A stretch of 56,680 nt of DNA. It comes from Bacteroidaceae bacterium (GTDB lineage Bacteria; Bacteroidota; Bacteroidia; Bacteroidales; Bacteroidaceae). The DNA lies in assembly GCA_016284045.1 (NCBI GenBank), contig JAEEOB010000125.1:1-56680 (forward strand), read 5' to 3'. This document shows positions 8,597-18,838 of this stretch, piece by piece (positions within the stretch are counted from its first letter, which is position 1; the number at the start of each line of letters is the position of its first letter). A program made the position numbers and the translations under genes. The notes beneath the pieces were generated by a model. It saw only the letters and a program-made list of their open reading frames with translations, did no database searches and was not told the DNA's origin.

Positions 8597-9712
8597 ATGA
8601 ATAGATTTTTAAGAAATGCAATGGTGCTGGCGATGGCTTTTGCTGCCGTGGCATGCAACCAGAAGAAAGAGGATAATGCCGCCAAACCGGCGGGGGGCGA
8701 TCCGAAACAGGAGAAACCACAGGTGAAAATCGAGAGGGTCATGGCACAGACCGTGGCGCAGACCGAAACCTACACGGGCACAGTGGAGAGTAACCTGAAA
8801 AATAACATCACACCGAATGCACCTTACCGTATAGAGAAAATCTATTTCGATGTGGGTGATTATGTCAGAAAAGGACAAGTGGTTGTCGATCTCGATAAAT
8901 CGAGTATCACACAGAGCAATATCCAGATTCAGAATCAGAACCTTGCCATCGAAAATGCTAAGTTGCAGATGGAAAACAAGAAAGTGGAGCTCAATAGGAC
9001 TGCTGAACTTTATCAAGTCGGAGGCATTTCCAAGTCTGAATACGATCTTGCGAAGTTGCAATACGACCAAACTGTCATTGCATACGATAATGCAAGGCAT
9101 CAACTGGATGTCCTCAAGTCACAACTCGACCTCCTTTCCACGAACACACGCCTTGTCGCACCAATGGACGGAATTGTAACTGCACGTAACTATGACGATG
9201 GGGACATGTTTTCTGCAAATCCGATTCTCACCATTGAGCAGACTAACCCTGTCAAGCTTATTATTAAGGTGTCGGAGCAATACTATGAGGCCGTGAAGGC
9301 TGGAATGGGTGTCGATGTGACACTCGACGCATACGAAGACCTGCTTTTCAGAGGAACGGTCGTGACGAAATATCCTACTATCGACCAGGGCACTCACACT
9401 TTCCCCGTGGAGATTTTCATGGCAAATGACAAGCAACAGATACGGCCGGGTATGTATGCCAGAGCCAGAATCAACATGTCGTCGGAAGTGCATGTCATGG
9501 TGCCCGATATCTCTATCGTTAAGCAGATTGGTGCAGGCGACAGATATGTATATGTCTATAAGGACGGAAAAGTGTCATATAACAAGGTAGAACTCGGGCA
9601 GCATGTCGGAGACAAATTCGAAGTCTTGTCTGGAGTCAACGACGGTGACGAAGTGGTCATTGCAGGTATGTCAAAACTAGCCAACGGCAGAGAAGTGGAA
9701 GTGATAAAATAG
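8597..9712 (+). CDS. RND efflux periplasmic adaptor, lipoprotein (HlyD/AcrA type)
   Basis: Protein of 371 residues with a lipoprotein signal ending AAVAC (lipidated Cys20). The order is as in membrane fusion proteins: a lipoyl half-motif (NAPYRIEKIYFDVGDYVRKGQVVV, about residues 75-98), a long helical hairpin (about 105-175), the second lipoyl half (LVAPMDGIVTARNYDDGD), then the beta-barrel and membrane-proximal domains (residues ~215-370). It links the TolC-like channel and the RND pump across the periplasm. The pump gene starts 194 bp downstream on the same strand. Confidence 0.88.
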   Translation: MNRFLRNAMVLAMAFAAVACNQKKEDNAAKPAGGDPKQEKPQVKIERVMAQTVAQTETYTGTVESNLKNNITPNAPYRIEKIYFDVGDYVRKGQVVVDLDKSSITQSNIQIQNQNLAIENAKLQMENKKVELNRTAELYQVGGISKSEYDLAKLQYDQTVIAYDNARHQLDVLKSQLDLLSTNTRLVAPMDGIVTARNYDDGDMFSANPILTIEQTNPVKLIIKVSEQYYEAVKAGMGVDVTLDAYEDLLFRGTVVTKYPTIDQGTHTFPVEIFMANDKQQIRPGMYARARINMSSEVHVMVPDISIVKQIGAGDRYVYVYKDGKVSYNKVELGQHVGDKFEVLSGVNDGDEVVIAGMSKLANGREVEVIK

Positions 9713-9906
9713 GTTTGTTTTTGGTGGCATTCTGCATGTTGTGTCGTGAGGGTAAATATCATCGTTAGATGATAATTTCTTTCGTAATCTTATAATATCA
9801 TTTGTGACATATCTTTAGTTTATAAAAATCTTTAAATTCTTTAAAATCTTCGTTCGTTCTATTATTTCACTCGAGATTCTGAAGTACCCTTTTGAATTAA
9901 CTGATT

Positions 9907-12900
9907 ATGAGCATATATGAAGGAGCGGTCAGACGACCGATTATGACAAGTCTCGTCTTTACGGCGGTCATTATTTTCGGATTGTTCTCGTTGATAAAAT
10001 TACCTATCGACCTCTATCCGGACATCGAAACTAACACCATCATGGTGTTCACCTATTACAACGGAGCATCCGCTGAGGATATTGAGAACAACTTGACTAG
10101 ACCGCTTGAGAATACGCTCAACTCTGTGGAGCATATCAAGCACGTCACTTCAAATTCTAAAGACGGTGTGTCCGTGGTCACACTGGAGTTTGAATATGGC
10201 TACGATATAGATGTACTCACAAACAACGTACGTGACAAGCTCGACATGGTCAGCAACTCTTTGCCTAATGAGGCCAACCAGCCTATCATATTCAAGTTCT
10301 CTACCGACATGATTCCTATTCTCATGCTCTCGGTACAGGCGGAGGAGAGCCAGAAAGCCTTATATAAGATACTTGATGACAATGTGGTCAATGCTCTTGC
10401 ACGCGTGGATGGGGTCGGAACTGTTTCTATTATTGGTGCACCCGAGCGTGAGATTAACGTCTATATGGATCCTGTCAAGATGGAGGCGTACAACCTTAGC
10501 GCGGCACAGGTGGCATCTGCTATTGCAGCGGAGAACCAGAATGCAACCAACGGAACTGTTGATATCGGTACGCTTACTTATACCGTTAGAACAGAAGGAG
10601 AATTCGACGATGCAAACGAAATTAATAACATCGTGGTGGCGAGCAACGGGGATGGAAAGGTATATGTCCGCGATGTTGCCAGAGTAGTAGATGATGTGCA
10701 GGAACGATCACAGCAGACTTACACGAACGGACGTCAAGGTGGACTTATCATCATTCAGAAGCAGAGTGGTGCTAACTCTGTGGCTATATCACAGGCTGTC
10801 ATGGAACGTTTGCCGGAGCTGCGGAAAAACCTGCCATCGGATGTCAGCCTCAATGTGATGGTCAACACTTCGGATAACATCCTCAACACTATCGACTCTC
10901 TTGTTGAGACTATATCCTTTGCCATGCTCTTCGTGGTCATCGTTGTGTTTGTCTTCCTTGGAAGATGGAGAGCAACGGTCATCATCTGTATCACTATACC
11001 GATGTCCCTTATCGCATCATTCATCTATCTCTATGCAACGGGCGGTTCGCTCAATATGATTTCACTCTCTTGTCTGTCTATCGCTATCGGTAACGTGGTC
11101 GATGATGCCATTGTGGTGCTCGAGAATGTAACAACCCATATTGAGCGAGGATCCGATCCGAAACAAGCTGCTATTCATGGTACCAATGAGGTGGCTATAT
11201 CGGTTATCGCATCAACACTTACCATGATTGCCGTGTTCTTCCCCCTTACTATGGTCTCTGGTATGTCGGGAGTACTCTTCAAACAGCTCGGATGGATGAT
11301 GTGTATCATCATGACTATTTCAACTTCTTCTGCTCTTTCTTTCACTCCAATGCTCTGCTCACAGATGCTTAAGCTTCAGAAGAAACAGAGTAAACTTTTC
11401 AAGACCATTTACCGACCTGTTCAGAAAGCGCTCGATGCACTCGATAACCTATATGAAAGAATGATTAATTGGGCTGTACGCCACAGATGGATTATCATTT
11501 TCGCATGTGTGCTGTTCTTCCTCGCATCTATCTATGTCATGAAACTGGTGGGAATCAAGAGCGAGTATTTCCCAACTAACGATAACGGACGTGTTTCCTG
11601 TTCTATTGAGCTGCCTATCGGTTCGCGTAAGGAGAAAGCAAAGGAAGTGGCGGATCATCTGGCATATACATGGATGAAACGCTACGGAAAGGAGCTTAAA
11701 GTGTGTAACTTCACTGTAGGACAGGCGGGAGATAACAACACATGGGCATCTATGCAGAGCAATGGTTCGCATATTATCTCATTCAACCTCAATTACGTGC
11801 CTTCAAATGAACGTGAGAAAGGATTGGTGCTCATTTGCGACGAGTTGCGTGAGGACTGTAAGAAAATACCGGAAATCGCAAAATTTAGGGTGTCTCTTGG
11901 AGGTGGTAACTCCAATATGGGAGGTCAGAGTATGGCCACTTTTGAAATCTATGGATATGATCTCACTGAGACAATGAACGTGGCGGAAACCCTATCAAAG
12001 AAACTAGCCGAAAGCCCTATGGTAGGACAGACTAGTATATCTCGTTCTGACTATGTCCCGGAACTTGTCATTAACTTTGACAGGGAAAAGCTGGCGAAGG
12101 CGAACATCACAATGTCTGCGGCATCAGCGGCGGTCAGAAATCTTATTAATGGTTCGCTCATGTCATTTTTCCGAGAGGATGGAGAGGAATACGATATCAA
12201 GGTCAGATATGAGCCCGATGCGAGAAAGTCCGTGGAAGATATCTTGGATATGCTTGTGCCTTCACAGGCTGGTAACATCAGAGTGCGCGACATTGCCACT
12301 ATAGAGGAATCTGCTATGCCACCTACCATCGAGCGTAAGGACAGACAGCGTATCACAACGGTAACTGCTGTGCTGAAAGACGGATATGCTCTTTCTGACG
12401 GTGTGGAATACGGCAGGTCGATTTATGAGAATATGGATATTCCGGCGGGTATCACAGTTCAGGTGGCTGGATCATACGAAGACCAGCAGGATTCCAACCG
12501 CGACCTCGGTGTACTTGGAATGCTTATTATCATTCTTGTGTTTATCGTCATGGCAGCACAGTTCGAATCATTGACCTATCCGTTTATTATCATGCTTTCT
12601 GTGCCTTTTGCTGCATCGGGTATCATTCTTGCACTTTGCATGACGGGAACGAACTTGAACATCATGTCTATTCTCGGAGGCATCATGCTTATCGGTATTG
12701 TGGTGAAAAACGGTATTGTGCTCATCGACTACACTCAGTTGCTACGTGAAAGGGGATATGGACTTATACGTAGTTCGGTTGCGGCGGCAAGAAGCCGTCT
12801 GAGGCCTATCCTTATGACATCGCTAACTACAATCCTCGGTATGGTGCCAATGGCTGTCGGACATGGGGTCGGAGCCGAAATGTGGCGCCCTCTGGGTGTG

Positions 12901-13110
12901 TCTGTAATTGGTGGTCTGACTGTTTCCACAATACTCACACTGATTTATGTGCCTTCAATGTTCTGTATCTTTGGTTCCAACGGCATCAAAAACAAACGGA
13001 AGAAGCTCAGAAAGCAACGTGAGCTCGATGCTTATTGGAAAGAACACCAGTCTGAAGAGACATTCAAACACTCTAAGAGTTCAACTAAGCATGAACAAGA
13101 GGAAAGCTGA
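9907..13110 (+). CDS. RND multidrug efflux pump (HAE-type inner-membrane transporter)
   Basis: Protein of 1067 residues, the usual length of AcrB/MexB-like pumps. It has twelve transmembrane segments in the standard 1+5, 1+5 layout with two large periplasmic loops. The proton-relay residues are present: the Asp-Asp pair in GNVVDDAIVVLEN (TM4) and the Lys in IGIVVKNGIVLIDY (TM10). That places it with hydrophobe/amphiphile exporters rather than heavy-metal pumps. It begins MSIYEGAVRRPIMTSLVF, a typical HAE start. Past the last helix there is a charged cytoplasmic tail of about 45 residues. Substrate range cannot be read from sequence. Confidence 0.9.
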   Translation: MSIYEGAVRRPIMTSLVFTAVIIFGLFSLIKLPIDLYPDIETNTIMVFTYYNGASAEDIENNLTRPLENTLNSVEHIKHVTSNSKDGVSVVTLEFEYGYDIDVLTNNVRDKLDMVSNSLPNEANQPIIFKFSTDMIPILMLSVQAEESQKALYKILDDNVVNALARVDGVGTVSIIGAPEREINVYMDPVKMEAYNLSAAQVASAIAAENQNATNGTVDIGTLTYTVRTEGEFDDANEINNIVVASNGDGKVYVRDVARVVDDVQERSQQTYTNGRQGGLIIIQKQSGANSVAISQAVMERLPELRKNLPSDVSLNVMVNTSDNILNTIDSLVETISFAMLFVVIVVFVFLGRWRATVIICITIPMSLIASFIYLYATGGSLNMISLSCLSIAIGNVVDDAIVVLENVTTHIERGSDPKQAAIHGTNEVAISVIASTLTMIAVFFPLTMVSGMSGVLFKQLGWMMCIIMTISTSSALSFTPMLCSQMLKLQKKQSKLFKTIYRPVQKALDALDNLYERMINWAVRHRWIIIFACVLFFLASIYVMKLVGIKSEYFPTNDNGRVSCSIELPIGSRKEKAKEVADHLAYTWMKRYGKELKVCNFTVGQAGDNNTWASMQSNGSHIISFNLNYVPSNEREKGLVLICDELREDCKKIPEIAKFRVSLGGGNSNMGGQSMATFEIYGYDLTETMNVAETLSKKLAESPMVGQTSISRSDYVPELVINFDREKLAKANITMSAASAAVRNLINGSLMSFFREDGEEYDIKVRYEPDARKSVEDILDMLVPSQAGNIRVRDIATIEESAMPPTIERKDRQRITTVTAVLKDGYALSDGVEYGRSIYENMDIPAGITVQVAGSYEDQQDSNRDLGVLGMLIIILVFIVMAAQFESLTYPFIIMLSVPFAASGIILALCMTGTNLNIMSILGGIMLIGIVVKNGIVLIDYTQLLRERGYGLIRSSVAAARSRLRPILMTSLTTILGMVPMAVGHGVGAEMWRPLGVSVIGGLTVSTILTLIYVPSMFCIFGSNGIKNKRKKLRKQRELDAYWKEHQSEETFKHSKSSTKHEQEES

Positions 13111-13291
13111 TTCCGTCCTGTTCACTACCTGTTACTATGGAATATCATTTCCTCTTAATAAGATGTTTGTCTGCTAAATCATTGTATCTTAAATGTTTGA
13201 GTTTTTTGTTTCTGAATAATGCTGAGTTGTTGAAAATTAAATATTTAAATATTGTAATTTCTAAATAAATTGTAAATCGTAAATTATTTCA

Positions 13292-13585
13292 ATGAAAGCC
13301 GTTTTCATAGCATACGACCAGGCGCATCAGGAGAATATCGCTGAAGTGCTCGACAGACTCACTATTAAAGGATATACCTTGTTCCCACAGGTGATGGGAG
13401 CTGGATCAAATACTGGCGACCCTCACCTTGGAAGCCATGCATGGCCAACGATGAATTCTGCTATCCTTACCATCGTGCCCGAGGAAAAACTGGAAAAGCT
13501 CATGGAGCGTCTCCACGAGCTGGATGTTAACAACGAAATGCTTGGACTCCGGGCTTTCGTCTGGAATATTGAACAGCAAATTTAA
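13292..13585 (+). CDS. PII-like protein linked to the RND pump
   Basis: Small protein of 97 residues with the ferredoxin-like beta-alpha-beta pattern of the PII superfamily: MKAVFIAYDQAHQENIAEVL, LTIKGYTLFPQVMG, and MNSAILTIVPEEKLEKLMER. The T-loop of GlnB/GlnK, with its uridylylated Tyr, is not recognisable; a shorter stretch GSNTGDPHLGSHAWP stands in its place. Small PII-like proteins next to RND or cation exporters are known in Bacteroidota. Their ligands are largely undefined. It lies 181 bp after the pump gene, same strand, and ahead of a strong hairpin, so it is probably the last gene of the efflux unit. Confidence 0.75.
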   Translation: MKAVFIAYDQAHQENIAEVLDRLTIKGYTLFPQVMGAGSNTGDPHLGSHAWPTMNSAILTIVPEEKLEKLMERLHELDVNNEMLGLRAFVWNIEQQI

Positions 13586-13620
13586 TAATTCAGAACATTT
13601 TGACAATTGACAATTGCCAA

Positions 13621-13670
13621 CTATAATAATGGGCGGAAGTGAATAAACCCACTTCCGCCCATTATTATAG
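13621..13670. terminator. Perfect 21-bp inverted repeat, probable bidirectional terminator
   Basis: Positions 13621-13641 are perfectly complementary to 13650-13670 around an 8-nt loop. The core GGGCGGAAGTG is GC-rich and the flanks are AT-rich. It separates the convergent PII-like gene and the 1632-residue protein gene. No long T run follows, unlike the other terminators here. Confidence 0.6.
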
Positions 13671-13836
13671 GGCTGTCTTACTTTATATACTCATAATTCG
13701 TTTGAATAAATTCTCAAATTCCACAATTCTTGAGATAAATCAAACATCATACGATGCCATCTGCATCCACGGATTGAAGCTCACTTGATCAATGTGGTAT
13801 GCTGAGTTGTCAATGCAGCCTTCTAGGAATACTCAA

Positions 13837-16800
13837 CTATTTGATTAATATCTTTTTACCATTAATAATATAGATGCCGTTAGTGGGATGCGTTACACGC
13901 TGACCTGACAATCTGTAAAACATATTATTGGGGAATAGGTGTGGAGTCATGGGCACTTCTTCTATTTTTGTTGGCACGTTATCTGCTAGGTCAAGTGGGG
14001 GGAAAAACAACAAGTCTCCATCGTATGTGAAATATGATCTGAATGGATTTACTTCCAAACCGCCTTCGCGCAACCATAACTTATCTTGAAAGATATAATA
14101 GGAGGTTTCATCTGAGCCTAAGTGATGTGTTGCATCGTAATTGCCGTATGCAGTCCAACCAGAGGCACTGGTCAGGTCTTGAACTTGTTCCTTATCAGTG
14201 CCGACTCCATTTGAATTAGTTGAAGGGAAACTTACGCTCGAATTTGAGGGTTGAAGACATCGGAAAACCACTGGGGTGTTAGCGGGAACTTTATCCACTT
14301 CTTCAAAATACATGCTGTTGCTGTTTACGCTTCTTAGTGCGTAGAACTGAATATGTTCATTGCTGGATACTTCGTATGGTAAGATGACAGTGTCCCAGAT
14401 GTCTGTTGGTATTTGGCGCATATAGCTGCCGGAACCGATGGTGAAGGAAGGTACATCGCAACGGAAAGAATAACCATCGTAGAGCATCAGGGTATTTATT
14501 GTTTCCTCTGACATGTTGTTGTTCATTGGGCCTGACGGGGTATATATCGGATTCGGGGATTTCACTAACGTATTCGGATTGGCCAAAATGATGTCGCAGG
14601 TTAATGGTAGGGTGGTCTCTATCAGGTTGTCTTCCGTGTCGGTGGTCTTCACTGATTCATAATAGGTGGTTGTGCCGTCAGTTATATAATAAAGGTGGAC
14701 GTCGTCTATGCTCATCCAGGAGTTTCCTGCCATATCGAATGCCACAGTGAGTGTGCCGTCTTCTGGCATGTTAGCTGTAACAGACCCCCATTGCCATCCA
14801 CGGCAGGTGCTGTTCTGTGAAGCGAAACCACGGTCTTTGTCGTATGGCATCTGAATGCCGTTAGTGTTAATCTGGGCAACGGAGGTGTTGTTGTTGCCCG
14901 TACCAGTGAACGTTTCGCCTGAGGTGTTGTTCAGTCTTGGAGTTATTTTACAGCCTGTGTTGGCACGAAGGGCGGCAACTAGCTTATAGGTTCCGGCAGG
15001 CATGTTGCTTATTTGCTGATAGATGGTACCGTTTGATGTGCGCTCCTGATAACCGTTGACACCACCCCCTCGCCAGCTCTCCGCCAGCCAGCTGATGAGA
15101 GAGGCGTTTTTCCATTTACCAGTTTCTTCACATGTCGGATCTGAGAGCAGAAAAGTAGCGTCTCCGCCGTTGGAGATAAGATTGGCTTTGTTGATGGAGG
15201 ATTGGTCGTTTGTTTCCAGTTTCTCAATACGGAAATTGTCGAACATCACACAACTGCCGCCTGATACCCAATTGATAGTAACGGTGGCATTGACAGATTG
15301 CTCAGAAGATAAAGTGAAATCCACTGTGGCTGTTTGCCAATTACTGAGGGAGCCTTGATTGAAGGTAATGCTGTTGCTGCTCTTTTCGCAGCAGGAAAGG
15401 GTGAACGATGAGGTGGCTGAATTGGCATATCCCGATTTGTAATTACAGCTAAGACGGTAGGTGCCTGCTGGGAGTGTTTCACTGGTTGTCAGAGTAGTTG
15501 AGCCGTTGCTCCATCCCTGTCGCAAATAATATGCTTGGCTGCCGTCGGGGATGGATCCTATTTGACCGAAATTATTGTCTGCATAGCAGTTCGAAGTCAC
15601 AAGTAGTTGGGTTACGCTGGTGCCACTTATTGTCCATCCCGTGGGTTGAGCACATGTGTAACCGCGAAGACCGTCCAAAGCGTTATTCACTGGTGGAAGC
15701 GTGTTTATATCATCTTCTTCGAATGAGGGATTTTTTTTTAACAGATTCTCTGTCTCTTCATCTTCATTGCCTTTTTCATTGCTTTCCTCACCATAGATGC
15801 CGATTTGGTTCACTGCCACTTGGGAGCTGCCAAGAAGCTGAAGCTTAACATAGCTTGCATTAACGGCATTGAATGTAAGAGTGATGGTGCCGTCTGAATC
15901 GGTTGTGCTGTTTACACCGGGAATGGCGGTGTAGGATCCTTCGGTAGTTCCGTAAGAGGCAATCACAGATGACAGACCATTTTGACCACTCTGAGGCTTC
16001 ACTGTAATTTTGTTTATACTATAATTGTTACGCAGGTTCACGGACAGATACTCCGTACCGCTCGATGCGTTGTTCAGGCTCTTATAGTAGGTGCTGCCGT
16101 CGTTGTCGATAGTGGCGAATGGGAGGTGGGCACCGTCATAGCTGTTGGCGTCAACTGACTTCCCGTATGCCACGTTGCGGTAATTCCCGGGGAAAGAGCT
16201 GTCTGTTAATCGGATGTCGTTGCCGTACAAATCCACATAGACGGAAGAACTGGCGGGAACAGATATGGATTTGCTTTGAGGGATGCCGTTATTATCAATA
16301 ATTGTGATGGTGAGGTTTTCGGGGCTTGTCCCTTCGTTCATCAGATAGGCGGCGCGGCTGTTCCCATCTTCCTGAATGGCTTTCAGATTTTTAGCCCCCT
16401 GGATGAATATCTTCAGCTCATTGGCGATGTTGAAGTTTTTCACACAGTAGAATGTGCTCGTAGAGTTTTTGCCCGAGATGGCTGTCACCTGAGTGAACAC
16501 CGGAGCCCCCTGGGGACAGCTTACGGTCAGGTCTTCCCAAGGGGTGTTGTCATCAGCAAACAAATTTGAGAGTATCAAATAGTAAGTACCGTCTGGATCG
16601 GGGACAAGCAGACCATGCCACCCTTCTGGCCAGCTGGACTGGGTGGTCAGATCAACAACGGCATCAGATAAGGCATGGGTTTCTGATGCTGTCACGCCAG
16701 TGTAATAAACGAAGCCACGGATATGGTTCATTGAAGTTCCCACGGAACTGCTGCTGCCATTGTAGCTTGGATAGATTTTGGCGGTCATGATGGAGTTGTT

Positions 16801-18735
16801 GTTGCTACGGTCACCGAAGGCACCGGTTATCGTCTCACCGTGATTCGTCACAACAAATCCCAGATAGTTGTCGATGTTCGACCAGGGACTGGTCCAGGTG
16901 GAGTAACTCGAACCGTTTGTTGTGGTACTGCCGCCCTGATAGTAGATGGTGCGTTCGCTTTTGGTGAACTCATCTACTGAAATGCCCATCATGCCGCCCT
17001 GCTCAGAGGAAACCGTGGTGGCGGAGGTGGCTTTTAGAGCGTCGATGAGGATGACGGCATTGCCGCTTGTGGCATACAGACAGAACGCTTGAGGGATGCT
17101 GTTGAATGTCACAACACCATTCATGGCGTATGCGTCGGGATACATGGCATAGCGGCCAGGCACACTCACGTTATAGTCAGCTTTACTATAGACTCCTAAG
17201 AGGTTCCCGGTATGGTGAGTACGGAACGGTACCATGATCTTGGCTTTGTCAACGCTGTTCGGAACAATCACGCCCGAGTAGTCGGGGAGGGATGTGTTCC
17301 ACGAGAAGCAGGTGAACCGATCCTTCGACATATTGCGGATGATGTTCTGGGCCGGGAAATATTTGGTCATTGAATGCTTCTCTCGGAATTCATCCCATGT
17401 GAGAGGGGAAAGGTCAGAGGTCGGCATCAAATCGTGCATCAGGTAGGTCATCATCACACGGTGTGCCTCAACACCCATTCTCCGTTGTGCTACGTCGGGA
17501 CGGAGCAGCCATGAGCCGTCTCTGGTTGTGCTTTGACGAGCTTTGATATTTTTATATGCCAGGTTTTCAAGCAACAGTGCGTTACGGTCGCGGTTGAAGC
17601 AGGCTTGTGTGCTGTATGATGTGATTTGGTCGAATAAGAACAGGCTCCAGTCGTTGCCATTCGGCATGGCAAGCTCCCCGTCAGCGGTAGCAAGCCAGTT
17701 CAGGATATTGTCCATCACTGCCTGATTGTTGTGCATCAGAGAGTTCGATTTCCATTTTTCTGTTCCGGTTGTGCCAAGTTGGAACATCTTCAAGGCTAGG
17801 GCTGCCTCCCCAAGCTCCTGCATTACAACGTTCTGGTAGCTCGTGTGGAACATGTTGTGGTTCTGGAGTGTGTAGTCGTCATAGAGATTCTTCCCTTTGA
17901 ACAGGTCTGAAGGGCTGTAACCGTTATAGTTGGGGTCTAACGGACTCGGCTTCTGGGCATCCGTGGCATGTGAATAGCTGTTGATGGCAAACAGGCGCAT
18001 ACGCTCATACCACTGGGCTGCTAACTCGTCGTCGGGGAAAAGACCGAGGGTGGCGGCGAGAATATCTGCCTCCCAGCCGTTTTCCTCTGCTTTTGTGTCG
18101 CCGGCAAAGCCCGTTGGAATGCTGCGGCTCAGCTCATAATTACACTCAGCAGTGAGCATCTTTTTGACATAGCCTTTCTGATTCTCGCTCAACTTGTCCC
18201 ATTGGAAGAAAGCGGAGTAGGCAACCGACATAGCCCAAAGGCTCGATTCCCATACGTGGTCACTTGTACTTACTGAACCCCAGTAGGTGTTACCAGAGCA
18301 TACTTTCAGTTTATTGGCCTTGTGGGTGGAGTAAGCGAATATAAGGGATTTCATCGCCATCTCCTCTATGTCATTCCAACTGACACCATTGGGAAGGGCT
18401 ACACCCGCTGGCTTGCCGTATTTCATAAGAAAGGCACAAATCATCGACAAATCAGCATTGGGACGAACGCCCTGCTCGTTGTTTGCGGCTGACTGCTCAC
18501 CAGAAAAGTATCCGCAGGACTCATTGATGGAGTTGGTGGACACACACTGGTTCCAGTTGTTTTTCATGTAAAGGGAGAAGTCGGCAAGCATCTGAAGCAA
18601 ATCAGCTTTCATTTCGCTTTCACTCACAAACTCACTTGTCAACACACCCTCTGTAGGGCTGCCACCGCTTTGTGCTCTCATTGTTGGCATGAGGAATGCA
18701 GACAAAAAAAGTAAAGTCGTAGTAATTTTTTTCAT
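13837..18735 (-). CDS. Very large secreted multidomain protein: helical (toroid-like) enzyme core plus carbohydrate-binding modules
   Basis: Protein of 1632 residues with a Sec signal (MKKITTTLLFLSAFLMPTMRAQ). The frame is open to 18873, but that would overlap the preceding gene and hide the signal. Residues ~25-500 are helical with many conserved-looking His/Trp/Asn clusters (DHVWESSLWAMS, NHNMFHTSYQNVVMQ, NGWEADILAATLGLFPDD). Residues ~500-820 are beta-rich. This order, an alpha/alpha toroid followed by an antiparallel beta sheet, is that of several polysaccharide lyase and heparinase-like families, but I cannot assign one. A discoidin (F5/8 type C) module follows around 890-1010 (VAYGKSVDANSYDGAHLPFA). 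Two jelly-roll, CBM-like modules follow around 1040-1190 and 1200-1350. The end (LSGQRVTHPTNGIYIINGKK) resembles a short C-terminal sorting or anchoring signal. It is probably the third gene after the phosphatase and DUF4251 genes. Confidence 0.75.
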   Translation of the reverse strand: MKKITTTLLFLSAFLMPTMRAQSGGSPTEGVLTSEFVSESEMKADLLQMLADFSLYMKNNWNQCVSTNSINESCGYFSGEQSAANNEQGVRPNADLSMICAFLMKYGKPAGVALPNGVSWNDIEEMAMKSLIFAYSTHKANKLKVCSGNTYWGSVSTSDHVWESSLWAMSVAYSAFFQWDKLSENQKGYVKKMLTAECNYELSRSIPTGFAGDTKAEENGWEADILAATLGLFPDDELAAQWYERMRLFAINSYSHATDAQKPSPLDPNYNGYSPSDLFKGKNLYDDYTLQNHNMFHTSYQNVVMQELGEAALALKMFQLGTTGTEKWKSNSLMHNNQAVMDNILNWLATADGELAMPNGNDWSLFLFDQITSYSTQACFNRDRNALLLENLAYKNIKARQSTTRDGSWLLRPDVAQRRMGVEAHRVMMTYLMHDLMPTSDLSPLTWDEFREKHSMTKYFPAQNIIRNMSKDRFTCFSWNTSLPDYSGVIVPNSVDKAKIMVPFRTHHTGNLLGVYSKADYNVSVPGRYAMYPDAYAMNGVVTFNSIPQAFCLYATSGNAVILIDALKATSATTVSSEQGGMMGISVDEFTKSERTIYYQGGSTTTNGSSYSTWTSPWSNIDNYLGFVVTNHGETITGAFGDRSNNNSIMTAKIYPSYNGSSSSVGTSMNHIRGFVYYTGVTASETHALSDAVVDLTTQSSWPEGWHGLLVPDPDGTYYLILSNLFADDNTPWEDLTVSCPQGAPVFTQVTAISGKNSTSTFYCVKNFNIANELKIFIQGAKNLKAIQEDGNSRAAYLMNEGTSPENLTITIIDNNGIPQSKSISVPASSSVYVDLYGNDIRLTDSSFPGNYRNVAYGKSVDANSYDGAHLPFATIDNDGSTYYKSLNNASSGTEYLSVNLRNNYSINKITVKPQSGQNGLSSVIASYGTTEGSYTAIPGVNSTTDSDGTITLTFNAVNASYVKLQLLGSSQVAVNQIGIYGEESNEKGNEDEETENLLKKNPSFEEDDINTLPPVNNALDGLRGYTCAQPTGWTISGTSVTQLLVTSNCYADNNFGQIGSIPDGSQAYYLRQGWSNGSTTLTTSETLPAGTYRLSCNYKSGYANSATSSFTLSCCEKSSNSITFNQGSLSNWQTATVDFTLSSEQSVNATVTINWVSGGSCVMFDNFRIEKLETNDQSSINKANLISNGGDATFLLSDPTCEETGKWKNASLISWLAESWRGGGVNGYQERTSNGTIYQQISNMPAGTYKLVAALRANTGCKITPRLNNTSGETFTGTGNNNTSVAQINTNGIQMPYDKDRGFASQNSTCRGWQWGSVTANMPEDGTLTVAFDMAGNSWMSIDDVHLYYITDGTTTYYESVKTTDTEDNLIETTLPLTCDIILANPNTLVKSPNPIYTPSGPMNNNMSEETINTLMLYDGYSFRCDVPSFTIGSGSYMRQIPTDIWDTVILPYEVSSNEHIQFYALRSVNSNSMYFEEVDKVPANTPVVFRCLQPSNSSVSFPSTNSNGVGTDKEQVQDLTSASGWTAYGNYDATHHLGSDETSYYIFQDKLWLREGGLEVNPFRSYFTYDGDLLFFPPLDLADNVPTKIEEVPMTPHLFPNNMFYRLSGQRVTHPTNGIYIINGKKILIK

Positions 18736-18838
18736 TATCAGTAGTTTATTGTTAATCGGCTGAAATCTTCTCAAAAACTTTTTGAATATTTTTCTAAATG
18801 TATTATCAACACATTTTGAACGAAGCGACCCTTTCAGC

